Below, one piece after another: positions 8,685 through 21,182 of a stretch of 64,000 bases of DNA. The DNA is from Trichostrongylus colubriformis (Eukaryota; Nematoda; Chromadorea; Rhabditida; Trichostrongylidae): contig OZ022258.1 of NCBI GenBank assembly GCA_963978905.1, forward strand, positions 55,040,591 to 55,104,590. The letters are read 5' to 3'. The position numbers were made by a program, and so were the translations under genes. Position 1 is the first letter of the stretch. Each line of letters begins with the position of its first letter. Under the pieces are notes generated by a model. It did no database searches, was not told the origin of the DNA, and saw nothing but the letters and a program-made list of their open reading frames with translations.

Positions 8685-10823
8685 TTGACCCCAAGCCAAT
8701 CTTTGCGTTAAAAAATTCCGAATTCACAGTAAACTAGAAACACTATAGTACTGCTAGGAAGAGCACAAAATGCTTTTTCATAAACGTTAAGCAGCTCAGT
8801 TATTAGTCTGAGGAGAAAAAAGTTATTCGACTTTGAGCATAACCATCAAAACTCTTGAGTTGACTCCAAGCAAATTTTTGCGTTAAAAAATTCCGAATTC
8901 ACAGTAAACTTGAAAAACTATAGTACCGCTAGGAAGAGCAGAAAATGCTCTTTCATAAACGTTAAGCAGATCAGTTATTAGTCTGAGGAGAAAAAAGTTA
9001 TTCGACTTTGAGCATGACCATCAAAACTCTTGAGTTGACTCCAAGCAAATTTTTGCGTTAAAAAATTCCGAAATCACAGTAAACTTGAAAAACCATAGTT
9101 CTGCTAGGAAGAGCACAAAATGCTCTTTCATAAACGTTAAGCAGCTCAGTTATTAGTCTGAGGAGAAAAAGTTATTCGACTTTGAGCATGACCATCAAAT
9201 CAAAACTCTTGAGTTGACCCCAAGCCAATTTTTGCGTTAAAAAATTCCGAATTCACAGTAAACTAGGAACACTATAGTACTGCTAGGAAGAGCACAAAAT
9301 GCTCTTTCATATACGTTAAGCTTCTCAGTTATTAGTCTGAGGAGAAAAAAGTTATTCGACTTTGAGCATGACCATCAAAACTCTTGAGTTGACCCACGGT
9401 TGACCCCAAGCCAATTTTTGCGTTAAAAAATTCCGAATTCACAGTAAACTTGAAAAACTATAGTACCGCTAGGAAGAGCACAAAATGCTCTTTCATAAAC
9501 GTTAAGCAGCTCAGTTATTAGTCTGAGGAGAAAAAAGTTATTCGACTTTGAGCATGACCATCAAAACTCTTTAGTTGACCCCAAGCAAATTTTTGCGTTA
9601 AAAAATTCCGAATTCACAGTAAACTAGAAACACTATAGTACTGCTAGGAAGAGCACAAAATGCTCTTTCATAAACGTTAAGCAGCTCAGTTATTAGTCTG
9701 AGGAAAAAAAAGTTATTCGACTTTGAGCATGACCATCAAAACTCTTGAGTTGACCCACGGTTGACCCCAAGCCAATTTTTGCGTTAAAAAATTCCGAATT
9801 CACAGTAAACTTGAAAAACTATAGTACCGCTAGGAAGAGCACAAAATGCTCTTTCATAAAGGTTAAGCAGCTCAGTTATTAGTCTGAGGAGAAAAAGTTA
9901 TTCGACTTTGAGCATGACCATCAAAACTCTTGAGTTGACTCCAAGCAAATTTTTGCGTTAAAAAATTCCGATTTCACAGTAAATTTGAAAAACTATAGTA
10001 CAGCTAGGAAGAGCACAAAATGCTCTTTCATAAACGTTAAGCAGATCAGTTATTAGTCTGAGGAGAAAAAGTTATTCGACTTTGAGCATGACCATCAAAA
10101 CTCTTGAGTTGACTCCAAGCAAATTTTTGCGTTAAAAAATTCAGAATTCACAGTAAACTAGAAACACTATAGTACTGCTAGGAAGAGCACAAAATGCTCT
10201 TTCATAAACGTTAAGCAGCTCAGTTATTAGTCTGAGGAGAAAAAGTTATTCGACTTTGAGCATGACCATCAAATCAAAACTCTTGAGTTGACCCCAAGCC
10301 AATTTTTGCGTTAAAAAATTCCGAATTCACAGTAAACTAGAAACACTATAGTACTGCTAGGAAGAGCACAAAATGCTCTTTCATATACGTTAAGCTTCTC
10401 AGTTATTAGTCTGAGGAGAAAAAAGTTATTCGACTTTGAGCATGACCATCAAAACTCTTGAGTTGACCCACGGTTGACACCAAGCCAATTTTTGCGTTAA
10501 AAAATTCCGAATTCACAGTAAACTTGAAAAACTATAGTACCGCTAGGAAGAGCACAAAATGCTCTTTCATAAACGTTAAGCAGCTCAGTTATTAGTCTGA
10601 GGAGAAAAAAGTTATTCGACTTTGAGCATGACCATCAAAACTCTTGAGTTGACTCCAAGCAAATTTTTGCGTTAAAAAATTCCGAATTCACAGTAAACTT
10701 GAAAAACCATAGTTCTGCTAGGAAGAGCACAAAATGCTCTTTCATAAACGTTAAGCAGATCAGTTATTAGTCTGAGGAGAAAAAAGTTATTCGACTTTGA
10801 GCATGACCATCAAAACTCTTGAG
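8685..10823 (+). repeat. 2139-bp 12-monomer HOR, copy 2, with a replaced 12th monomer
   Basis: Same order and private markers as copy 1. Differences seen: monomer 6 (start 9575) begins TTGACCCC rather than TTGACTCC while keeping AAGCAAAT, and monomer 12 is a ccatag/GATCAG/A6 unit (175 bp) instead of actg/A5 (174 bp), which accounts for the extra base. The replacement resembles the monomer at 6372, just upstream of copy 1, suggesting local conversion or an exchange offset by one HOR. Confidence 0.92.
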
Positions 10824-12961
10824 TTGACCCCAAGCCAATCTTTGCGTTAAAAAATTCCGAATTCACAGTAAACTAGAAACACTATAGTACTGCTAGGAAG
10901 AGCACAAAATGCTTTTTCATAAACGTTAAGCAGCTCAGTTATTAGTCTGAGGAGAAAAAAGTTATTCGACTTTGAGCATAACCATCAAAACTCTTGAGTT
11001 GACTCCAAGCAAATTTTTGCGTTAAAAAATTCCGAATTCACAGTAAACTTGAAAAACTATAGTACCGCTAGGAAGAGCAGAAAATGCTCTTTCATAAACG
11101 TTAAGCAGATCAGTTATTAGTCTGAGGAGAAAAAAGTTATTCGACTTTGAGCATGACCATCAAAACTCTTGAGTTGACTCCAAGCAAATTTTTGCGTTAA
11201 AAAATTCCGAAATCACAGTAAACTTGAAAAACCATAGTTCTGCTAGGAAGAGCACAAAATGCTCTTTCATAAACGTTAAGCAGCTCAGTTATTAGTCTGA
11301 GGAGAAAAAGTTATTCGACTTTGAGCATGACCATCAAATCAAAACTCTTGAGTTGACCCCAAGCCAATTTTTGCGTTAAAAAATTCCGAATTCACAGTAA
11401 ACTAGGAACACTATAGTACTGCTAGGAAGAGCACAAAATGCTCTTTCATATACGTTAAGCTTCTCAGTTATTAGTCTGAGGAGAAAAAAGTTATTCGACT
11501 TTGAGCATGACCATCAAAACTCTTGAGTTGACCCACGGTTGACCCCAAGCCAATTTTTGCGTTAAAAAATTCCGAATTCACAGTAAACTTGAAAAACTAT
11601 AGTACCGCTAGGAAGAGCACAAAATGCTCTTTCATAAACGTTAAGCAGCTCAGTTATTAGTCTGAGGAGAAAAAAGTTATTCGACTTTGAGCATGACCAT
11701 CAAAACTCTTTAGTTGACTCCAAGCAAATTTTTGCGTTAAAAAATTCCGAATTCACAGTAAACTAGAAACACTATAGTACTGCTAGGAAGAGCACAAAAT
11801 GCTCTTTCATAAACGTTAAGCAGCTCAGTTATTAGTCTGAGGAAAAAAAAGTTATTCGACTTTGAGCATGACCATCAAAACTCTTGAGTTGACCCACGGT
11901 TGACCCCAAGCCAATTTTTGCGTTAAAAAATTCCGAATTCACAGTAAACTTGAAAAACTATAGTACCGCTAGGAAGAGCACAAAATGCTCTTTCATAAAG
12001 GTTAAGCAGCTCAGTTATTAGTCTGAGGAGAAAAAGTTATTCGACTTTGAGCATGACCATCAAAACTCTTGAGTTGACTCCAAGCAAATTTTTGCGTTAA
12101 AAAATTCCGATTTCACAGTAAATTTGAAAAACTATAGTACAGCTAGGAAGAGCACAAAATGCTCTTTCATAAACGTTAAGCAGATCAGTTATTAGTCTGA
12201 GGAGAAAAAGTTATTCGACTTTGAGCATGACCATCAAAACTCTTGAGTTGACTCCAAGCAAATTTTTGCGTTAAAAAATTCAGAATTCACAGTAAACTAG
12301 AAACACTATAGTACTGCTAGGAAGAGCACAAAATGCTCTTTCATAAACGTTAAGCAGCTCAGTTATTAGTCTGAGGAGAAAAAGTTATTCGACTTTGAGC
12401 ATGACCATCAAATCAAAACTCTTGAGTTGACCCCAAGCCAATTTTTGCGTTAAAAAATTCCGAATTCACAGTAAACTAGAAACACTATAGTACTGCTAGG
12501 AAGAGCACAAAATGCTCTTTCATATACGTTAAGCTTCTCAGTTATTAGTCTGAGGAGAAAAAAGTTATTCGACTTTGAGCATGACCATCAAAACTCTTGA
12601 GTTGACCCACGGTTGACACCAAGCCAATTTTTGCGTTAAAAAATTCCGAATTCACAGTAAACTTGAAAAACTATAGTACCGCTAGGAAGAGCACAAAATG
12701 CTCTTTCATAAACGTTAAGCAGCTCAGTTATTAGTCTGAGGAGAAAAAAGTTATTCGACTTTGAGCATGACCATCAAAACTCTTGAGTTGACTCCAAGCA
12801 AATTTTTGCGTTAAAAAATTCCGAATTCACAGTAAACTTGAAAAACTATAGTACTGCTAGGAAGAGCACAAAATGCTCTTTCATAAACGTTAAGCAGCTC
12901 AGTTATTAGTCTGAGGAGAAAAAGTTATTCGACTTTGAGCATGACCATCAAAACTCTTGAG
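10824..12961 (+). repeat. 2138-bp 12-monomer HOR, copy 3
   Basis: Same 12 monomers. Monomer 6 (start 11714) has TTGACTCC as in copy 1, and monomer 12 is again actg/A5. It is followed at 12962 by an AATCTTTGC monomer that continues as tatac/HindIII +11 rather than as HOR monomer 1, so the tandem series ends here through a within-monomer switch. Confidence 0.92.
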
Positions 12962-15900
12962 TTGACCCCAAGCCAATCTTTGCGTTAAAAAATTCCGAAT
13001 TCACAGTAAACTAGAAACACTATAGTACTGCTAGGAAGAGCACAAAATGCTCTTTCATATACGTTAAGCTTCTCAGTTATTAGTCTGAGGAGAAAAAAGT
13101 TATTCGACTTTGAGCATGACCATCAAAACTCTTGAGTTGACCCACGGTTGACCCCAAGCCAATTTTTGCGTTAAAAAATTCCGAATTCACAGTAAACTTG
13201 AAAAACTATAGTACCGCTAGGAAGAGCACAAAATGCTTTTTCATAAACGTTAAGCAGCTCAGTTATTAGTCTGAGGAGAAAAAAGTTATTCGACTTTGAG
13301 CATGACCATCAAAACTCTTGAGTTGACTCCAAGCAAATTTTTGCGTTAAAAAATTCCGAATTCACAGTAAACTTGAAAAACCATAGTTCTGCTAGGAAGA
13401 GCACAAAATGCTTTTTCATAAACGTTAAGCAGCTCAGTTATTAGTCTGAGGAGAAAAAAGTTATTCGACTTTGAGCATGACCAACAAAACTCTTGAGTTG
13501 ACTCCAAGCAAATTTTTGCGTTAAAAAATTCCGAATTCACAGTAAACTTGAAAAACTATAGTACTGCTAGGAAGAGCACAAAATGCTCTTTCATAAAGGT
13601 TAAGCAGCTCAGTTATTAGTCTGAGGAGAAAAAGTTATTCGACTTTGAGCATGACCATCAAAACTCTTGAGTTGACTCCAAGCAAATTTTTGCGTTAAAA
13701 AATTCCGATTTCACAGTAAATTTGAAAAACTATAGTACAGCTAGGAAGAGCACAAAATGCTCTTTCATAAACGTTAAGCAGATCAGTTATTAGTCTGAGG
13801 AGAAAAAGTTATTCGACTTTGAGCATGACCATCAAAACTCTTGAGTTGACTCCAAGCAAATTTTTGCGTTAAAAAATTCAGAATTCACAGTAAACTAGAA
13901 ACACTATAGTACTGCTAGGAAGAGCACAAAATGCTCTTTCATAAACGTTAAGCAGCTCAGTTATTAGTCTGAGGAGAAAAAGTTATTCGACTTTGAGCAT
14001 GACCATCAAATCAAAACTCTTGAGTTGACCCCAAGCCAATTTTTGCGTTAAAAAATTCCGAATTCACAGTAAACTAGAAACACTATAGTACTGCTAGGAA
14101 GAGCACAAAATGCTCTTTCATATACGTTAAGCTTCTCAGTTATTAGTCTGAGGAGAAAAAAGTTATTCGACTTTGAGCATGACCATCAAAACTCTTGAGT
14201 TGACCCACGGTTGACACCAAGCCAATTTTTGCGTTAAAAAATTCCGAATTCACAGTAAACTTGAAAAACTATAGTACCGCTAGGAAGAGCACAAAATGCT
14301 CTTTCATAAACGTTAAGCAGCTCAGTTATTAGTCTGAGGAGAAAAAAGTTATTCGACTTTGAGCATGACCATCAAAACTCTTGAGTTGACTCCAAGCAAA
14401 TTTTTGCGTTAAAAAATTCCGAATTCACAGTAAACTTGAAAAACTATAGTACTGCTAGGAAGAGCACAAAATGCTCTTTCATAAACGTTAAGCAGCTCAG
14501 TTATTAGTCTGAGGAGAAAAAGTTATTCGACTTTGAGCATGACCATCAAATCAAAACTCTTGAGTTGACCCCAAGCCAATTTTTGCGTTAAAAAATTCCG
14601 AATTCACAGTAAACTAGAAACACTATAGTACTGCTAGGAAGAGCACAAAATGCTCTTTCATATACGTTAAGCTTCTCAGTTATTAGTCTGAGGAGAAAAA
14701 AGTTATTCGACTTTGAGCATGACCATCAAAACTCTTGAGTTGACCCACGGTTGACCCCAAGCCAATTTTTGCGTTAAAAAATTCCGAATTCACAGTAAAC
14801 TTGAAAAACTATAGTACCGCTAGGAAGAGCACAAAATGCTCTTTCATAAACGTTAAGCAGCTCAGTTATTAGTCTGAGGAGAAAAAGTTATTCGACTTTG
14901 AGCATGACCATCAAATCAAAACTCTTGAGTTGACCCCAAGCCAATTTTTGCGTTAAAAAATTCCGAATTCACAGTAAACTAGAAACACTATAGTACTGCT
15001 AGGAAGAGCACAAAATGCTCTTTCATAAACGTTAAGCAGCTCAGTTATTAGTCTGAGGAGAAAAAGTTATTCGACTTTGAGCATGACCATCAAATCAAAA
15101 CTCTTGAGTTGACCCCAAGCCAATTTTTGCGTTAAAAAATTCCGAATTCACAGTAAACTAGAAACACTATAGTACTGCTAGGAAGAGCACAAAATGCTCT
15201 TTCATATACGTTAAGCTTCTCAGTTATTAGTCTGAGGAGAAAAAAGTTATTCGACTTTGAGCATGACCATCAAAACTCTTGAGTTGACCCACGGTTGACC
15301 CCAAGCCAATTTTTGCGTTAAAAAATTCCGAATTCACAGTAAACTTGAAAAACTATAGTACCGCTAGGAAGAGCACAAAATGCTCTTTCATAAACGTTAA
15401 GCAGCTCAGTTATTAGTCTGAGGAGAAAAAGTTATTCGACTTTGAGCATGACCATCAAATCAAAACTCTTGAGTTGACCCCAAGCCAATTTTTGCGTTAA
15501 AAAATTCCGAATTCACAGTAAACTTGAAAAACTATAGTACCGCTAGGAAGAGCACAAAATGCTCTTTCATAAACGTTAAGCAGCTCAGTTATTAGTCTGA
15601 GGAGAAAAAAGTTATTCGACTTTGAGCATGACCATCAAAACTCTTGAGTTGACTCCAAGCAAATTTTTGCGTTAAAAAATTCCGAATTCACAGTAAACTT
15701 GAAAAACTATAGTACTGCTAGGAAGAGCACAAAATGCTCTTTCATAAACGTTAAGCAGCTCAGTTATTAGTCTGAGGAGAAAAAGTTATTCGACTTTGAG
15801 CATGACCATCAAATCAAAACTCTTGAGTTGACCCCAAGCCAATTTTTGCGTTAAAAAATTCCGAATTCACAGTAAACTAGAAACACTATAGTACTGCTAG

Positions 15901-16013
15901 GAAGAGCACAAAATGCTCTTTCATATACGTTAAGCTTCTCAGTTATTAGTCTGAGGAGAAAAAAGTTATTCGACTTTGAGCATGACCATCAAAACTCTTG
16001 AGTTGACCCACGG
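12962..16013 (+). repeat. Mosaic of 17 monomers rich in tatac/HindIII +11 alternation
   Basis: Starts: 12962, 13148, 13323, 13498, 13672, 13846, 14025, 14211, 14386, 14565, 14751, 14930, 15109, 15295, 15474, 15649, 15828. The section 13148-14385 matches 2663-3900 (offset 10485), and 12962-13845 matches 350-1233 (offset 12612). From 14386 on, +5 monomers and tatac +11 monomers alternate in short irregular motifs, the most finely shuffled part of the left half. Confidence 0.82.
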
Positions 16014-17093
16014 TTGACACCAAGCCAATTTTTGCGTTAAAAAATTCCGAATTCACAGTAAACTTGAAAAACTATAGTACCGCTAGGAAGAGCACAAAAT
16101 GCTCTTTCATAAACGTTAAGCAGCTCAGTTATTAGTCTGAGGAGAAAAAAGTTATTCGACTTTGAGCATGACCATCAAAACTCTTGAGTTGACTCCAAGC
16201 AAATTTTTGCGTTAAAAAATTCCGAATTCACAGTAAACTTGAAAAACTATAGTACCGCTAGGAAGAGCACAAAATGCTCTTTCATAAACGTTAAGCAGCT
16301 CAGTTATTAGTCTGAGGAGAAAAAAGTTATTCGACTTTGAGCATGACCATCAAAACTCTTGAGTTGACTCCAAGCAAATTTTTGCGTTAAAAAGTTCAGA
16401 ATTCACAGTAAACTAGAAACACTATAGTACTGCTAGGAAGAGCACAAAATGCTCTTTCATAAACGTTAAGCAGCTCAGTTATTAGTCTGAGGAGAAAAAG
16501 TTATTCGACTTTGAGCATGACCATCAAATCAAAACTCTTGAGTTGACCCCAAGCCAATTTTTGCGTTAAAAAATTCCGAATTCACAGTAAACTAGAAACA
16601 CTATAGTACTGCTAGGAAGAGCACAAAATGCTCTTTCATATACGTTAAGCTTCTCAGTTATTAGTCTGAGGAGAAAAAAGTTATTCGACTTTGAACATGA
16701 CCATCAAAACTCTTGAGTTGACCCACGGTTGACCCCAAGCCAATTTTTGCGTTAAAAAATTCCGAATTCACAGTAAACTTGAAAAACTATAGTACTGCTA
16801 GGAAGAGCACAAAATGCTCTTTCATAAACGTTAAGCAGCTCAGTTATTAGTCTGAGGAGAAAAAGTTATTCGACTTTGAGCATGACCATCAAATCAAAAC
16901 TCTTGAGTTGACCCCAAGCCAATTTTTGCGTTAAAAAATTCCGAATTCACAGTAAACTAGAAACACTATAGTACTGCTAGGAAGAGCACAAAATGCTCTT
17001 TCATATACGTTAAGCTTCTCAGTTATTAGTCTGAGGAGAAAAAAGTTATTCGACTTTGAGCATGACCATCAAAACTCTTGAGTTGACCCACGG
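16014..17093 (+). repeat. 1080-bp hexamer HOR unit
   Basis: Monomers at 16014, 16189, 16364, 16543, 16729 and 16908 (175, 175, 179, 186, 179, 186). It begins with a CACC-start accg monomer and ends with tatac/HindIII +11. Private changes include AAAAAGTTCAGAATTC near 16391 and TTTGAACATG in the monomer at 16543. Confidence 0.88.
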
Positions 17094-17808
17094 TTGACAC
17101 CAAGCCAATTTTTGCGTTAAAAAATTCCGAATTCACAGTAAACTTGAAAAACTATAGTACCGCTAGGAAGAGCACAAAATGCTCTTTCATAAACGTTAAG
17201 CAGCTCAGTTATTAGTCTGAGGAGAAAAAAGTTATTCGACTTTGAGCATGACCATCAAAACTCTTGAGTTGACTCCAAGCAAATTTTTGCGTTAAAAAAT
17301 TCCGAATTCACAGTAAACTTGAAAAACTATAGTACCGCTAGGAAGAGCACAAAATGCTCTTTCATAAACGTTAAGCAGCTCAGTTATTAGTCTGAGGAGA
17401 AAAAAGTTATTCGACTTTGAGCATGACCATCAAAACTCTTGAGTTGACTCCAAGCAAATTTTTGCGTTAAAAAATTCAGAATTCACAGTAAACTAGAAAC
17501 ACTATAGTACTGCTAGGAAGAGCACAAAATGCTCTTTCATAAACGTTAAGCAGCTCAGTTATTAGTCTGAGGAGAAAAAGTTATTCGACTTTGAGCATGA
17601 CCATCAAATCAAAACTCTTGAGTTGACCCCAAGCCAATTTTTGCGTTAAAAAATTCCGAATTCACAGTAAACTAGAAACACTATAGTACTGCTAGGAAGA
17701 GCACAAAATGCTCTTTCATATACGTTAAGCTTCTCAGTTATTAGTCTGAGGAGAAAAAAGTTATTCGACTTTGAGCATGACCATCAAAACTCTTGAGTTG
17801 ACCCACGG
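17094..17808 (+). repeat. 715-bp tetramer HOR unit, short form of the hexamer
   Basis: Monomers at 17094, 17269, 17444 and 17623 (175, 175, 179, 186) match the first four of 16014-17093 but lack its two private changes. The next CACC-start monomer follows at 17809. The hexamer equals this tetramer plus one extra (+5, tatac +11) pair, so the difference is a gain or loss of two monomers. Confidence 0.87.
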
Positions 17809-20472
17809 TTGACACCAAGCCAATTTTTGCGTTAAAAAATTCCGAATTCACAGTAAACTTGAAAAACTATAGTACCGCTAGGAAGAGCACAAAATGCTCT
17901 TTCATAAACGTTAAGCAGCTCAGTTATTAGTCTGAGGAGAAAAAAGTTATTCGACTTTGAGCATGACCATCAAAACTCTTGAGTTGACTCCAAGCAAATT
18001 TTTGCGTTAAAAAATTCCGAATTCACAGTAAACTTGAAAAACTATAGTACTGCTAGGAAGAGCACAAAATGCTCTTTCATAAACGTTAAGCAGCTCAGTT
18101 ATTAGTCTGAGGAGAAAAAGTTATTCGACTTTGAGCATGACCATCAAAACTCTTGAGTTGACCCCAAGCCAATCTTTGCGTTAAAAAATTCCGAATTCAC
18201 AGTAAACTAGAAACACTATAGTACTGCTAGGAAGAGCACAAAATGCTCTTTCATATACGTTAAGCTTCTCAGTTATTAGTCTGAGGAGAAAAAAGTTATT
18301 CGACTTTGAGCATGACCATCAAAACTCTTGAGTTGACCCACGGTTGACCCCAAGCCAATTTTTGCGTTAAAAAATTCCGAATTCACAGTAAACTTGAAAA
18401 ACTATAGTACCGCTAGGAAGAGCACAAAATGCTCTTTCATAAACGTTAAGCAGCTCAGTTATTAGTCTGAGGAGAAAAAAGTTATTCGACTTTGAGCATG
18501 ACCATCAAAACTCTTGAGTTGACTCCAAGCAAATTTTTGCGTTAAAAAATTCCGAATTCACAGTAAACTTGAAAAACTATAGTACTGCTAGGAAGAGCAC
18601 AAAATGCTTTTTCATAAACGTTAAGCAGCTCAGTTATTAGTCTGAGGAGAAAAAAGTTATTCGACTTTGAGCATGACCATCAAAACTCTTGAGTTGACTC
18701 CAAGCAAATTTTTGCGTTAAAAAATTCCGAATTCACAGTAAACTTGAAAAACTATAGTACCGCTAGGAAGAGCACAAAATGCTCTTTCATAAACGTTAAG
18801 CAGCTCAGTTATTAGTCTGAGGAAAAAAAAGTTATTCGACTTTGAGCATGACCATCAAAACTCTTGAGTTGACCCACGGTTGACCCCAAGCCAATTTTTG
18901 CGTTAAAAAATTCCGAATTCACAGTAAACTTGAAAAACTATAGTACCGCTAGGAAGAGCACAAAATGCTTTTTCATAAACGTTAAGCAGCTCAGTTATTA
19001 GTCTGAGGAGAAAAAAGTTATTCGACTTTGAGCATGACCATCAAAACTCTTGAGTTGACTCCAAGCAAATTTTTGCGTTAAAAAATTCCGAATTCACAGT
19101 AAACTTGAAAAACTATAGTACTGCTAGGAAGAGCACAAAATGCTCTTTCATAAACGTTAAGCAGCTCAGTTATTAGTCTGAGGAGAAAAAGTTATTCGAC
19201 TTTGAGCATGACCATCAAAACTCTTGAGTTGACTCCAAGCAAATTTTTGCGTTAAAAAATTCCGATTTCACAGTAAACTTGAAAAACTATAGTACAGCTA
19301 GGAAGAGCACAAAATGCTTTTTCATAAACGTTAAGCAGCTCAGTTATTAGTCTGAGGAGAAAAAGTTATTCGACTTTGAGCATGACCATCAAATCAAAAC
19401 TCTTGAGTTGACCCCAAGCCAATTTTTGCGTTAAAAAATTCCGAATTCACAGTAAACTAGAAACACTATAGTACCGCTAGGAAGAGCACAAAATGCTCTT
19501 TCATAAACGTTAAGCAGCTCAGTTATTAGTCTGAGGAGAAAAAAGTTATTCGACTTTGAGCATGACCAACAAAACTCTTGAGTTGACTCCAAGCAAATTT
19601 TTGCGTTAAAAAATTCCGAATTCACAGTAAACTTGAAAAACCATAGTTCTGCTAGGAAGAGCACAAAATGCTCTTTCATATACGTTAAGCAGCTCAGTTA
19701 TTAGTCTGAGGAGAAAAAAGTTATTCGACTTTGAGCATGACCAACAAAACTCTTGAGTTGACTCCAAGCAAATTTTTGCGTTAAAAAATTCCGAATTCAC
19801 AGTAAACTTGAAAAACCATAGTTCTGCTAGGAAGAGCACAAAATGCTTTTTCTTAAACGTTAAGCAGATCAGTTATTAGTCTGAGGAGAAAAAAGTTATT
19901 CGACTTTGAGCATGACCATCAAAACTCTTGAGTTGACTCCAAGCAAATTTTTGCGTTAAAAAATTCAGAATTCACAGTAAACTTGAAAAACTATAGTACA
20001 GCTAGGAAGAGCACAAAATGCTTTTTCATAAACGTTAAGCAGCTCAGTTATTAGTCTGAGGAGAAAAAGTTATTCGACTTTGAGCATGACCATCAAATCA
20101 AAACTCTTGAGTTGACCCCAAGCCAATTTTTGCGTTAAAAAATTCCGAATTCACAGTAAACTAGAAACACTATAGTACTGCTAGGAAGAGCACAAAATGC
20201 TCTTTCATATACGTTAAGCTTCTCAGTTATTAGTCTGAGGAGAAAAAAGTTATTCGACTTTGAGCATGACCATCAAAACTCTTGAGTTGACCCACGGTTG
20301 ACCCCAAGCCAATTTTTGCGTTAAAAAATTCCGAATTCACAGTAAACTTGAAAAACTATAGTACCGCTAGGAAGAGCACAAAATGCTCTTTCATAAACGT
20401 TAAGCAGCTCAGTTATTAGTCTGAGGAGAAAAAAGTTATTCGACTTTGAGCATGACCATCAAAACTCTTGAG
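17809..20472 (+). repeat. Mosaic of 15 monomers leading into the cassette region
   Basis: Starts: 17809, 17984, 18158, 18344, 18519, 18694, 18880, 19055, 19229, 19408, 19583, 19758, 19933, 20112, 20298. The trio at 17809-18343 (CACC accg, actg, AATCTTTGC tatac +11) matches 3726-4260. At 19408-19757 two ACCAAC monomers are adjacent. 19758-20472 carries cttaaac/GATCAG, CAGAATTC acagc +5, tatac +11, accg, the tail of cassette K and its usual followers. Confidence 0.82.
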
Positions 20473-21182
20473 TTGACTCCAAGCAAATTTTTGCGTTAAA
20501 AAATTCCGAAATCACAGTAAACTAGAAACACTATAGTACTGCTAGGAAGAGCACAAAATGCTCTTTCATAAACGTTAAGCAGCTCAGTTATTAGTCTGAG
20601 GAAAAAAAAGTTATTCGACTTTGAGCATGACCATCAAAACTCTTGAGTTGACCCACGGTTGACACCAAGCCAATTTTTGCGTTAAAAAATTCCGAATTCA
20701 CAGTAAACTTGAAAAACTATAGTACCGCTAGGAAGAGCACAAAATGCTCTTTCATAAACGTTAAGCAGCTCAGTTATTAGTCTGAGGAGAAAAAAGTTAT
20801 TCGACTTTGAGCATGACCATCAAAACTCTTGAGTTGACTCCAAGCAAATTTTTGCGTTAAAAAATTCCGAATTCACAGTAAACTTGAAAAACTATAGTAC
20901 TGCTAGGAAGAGCACAAAATGCTCTTTCATAAACGTTAAGCAGCTCAGTTATTAGTCTGAGGAGAAAAAGTTATTCGACTTTGAGCATGACCATCAAAAC
21001 TCTTGAGTTGACTCCAAGCAAATTTTTGCGTTAAAAAATTCCGAATTCACAGTAAACTTGAAAAACTATAGTACCGCTAGGAAGAGCACAAAATGCTCTT
21101 TCATAAACGTTAAGCAGCTCAGTTATTAGTCTGAGGAGAAAAAAGTTATTCGACTTTGAGCATGACCATCAAAACTCTTGAG
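20473..21182 (+). repeat. Four-monomer block (GAAATC A8 +11; CACC accg; actg; accg)
   Basis: Monomers at 20473, 20659, 20834 and 21008. The block and the ttagg monomer after it recur at 30746-31455 (offset 10273), and in altered form at 35886-36781. It links the tail of K to the start of H. Confidence 0.86.
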
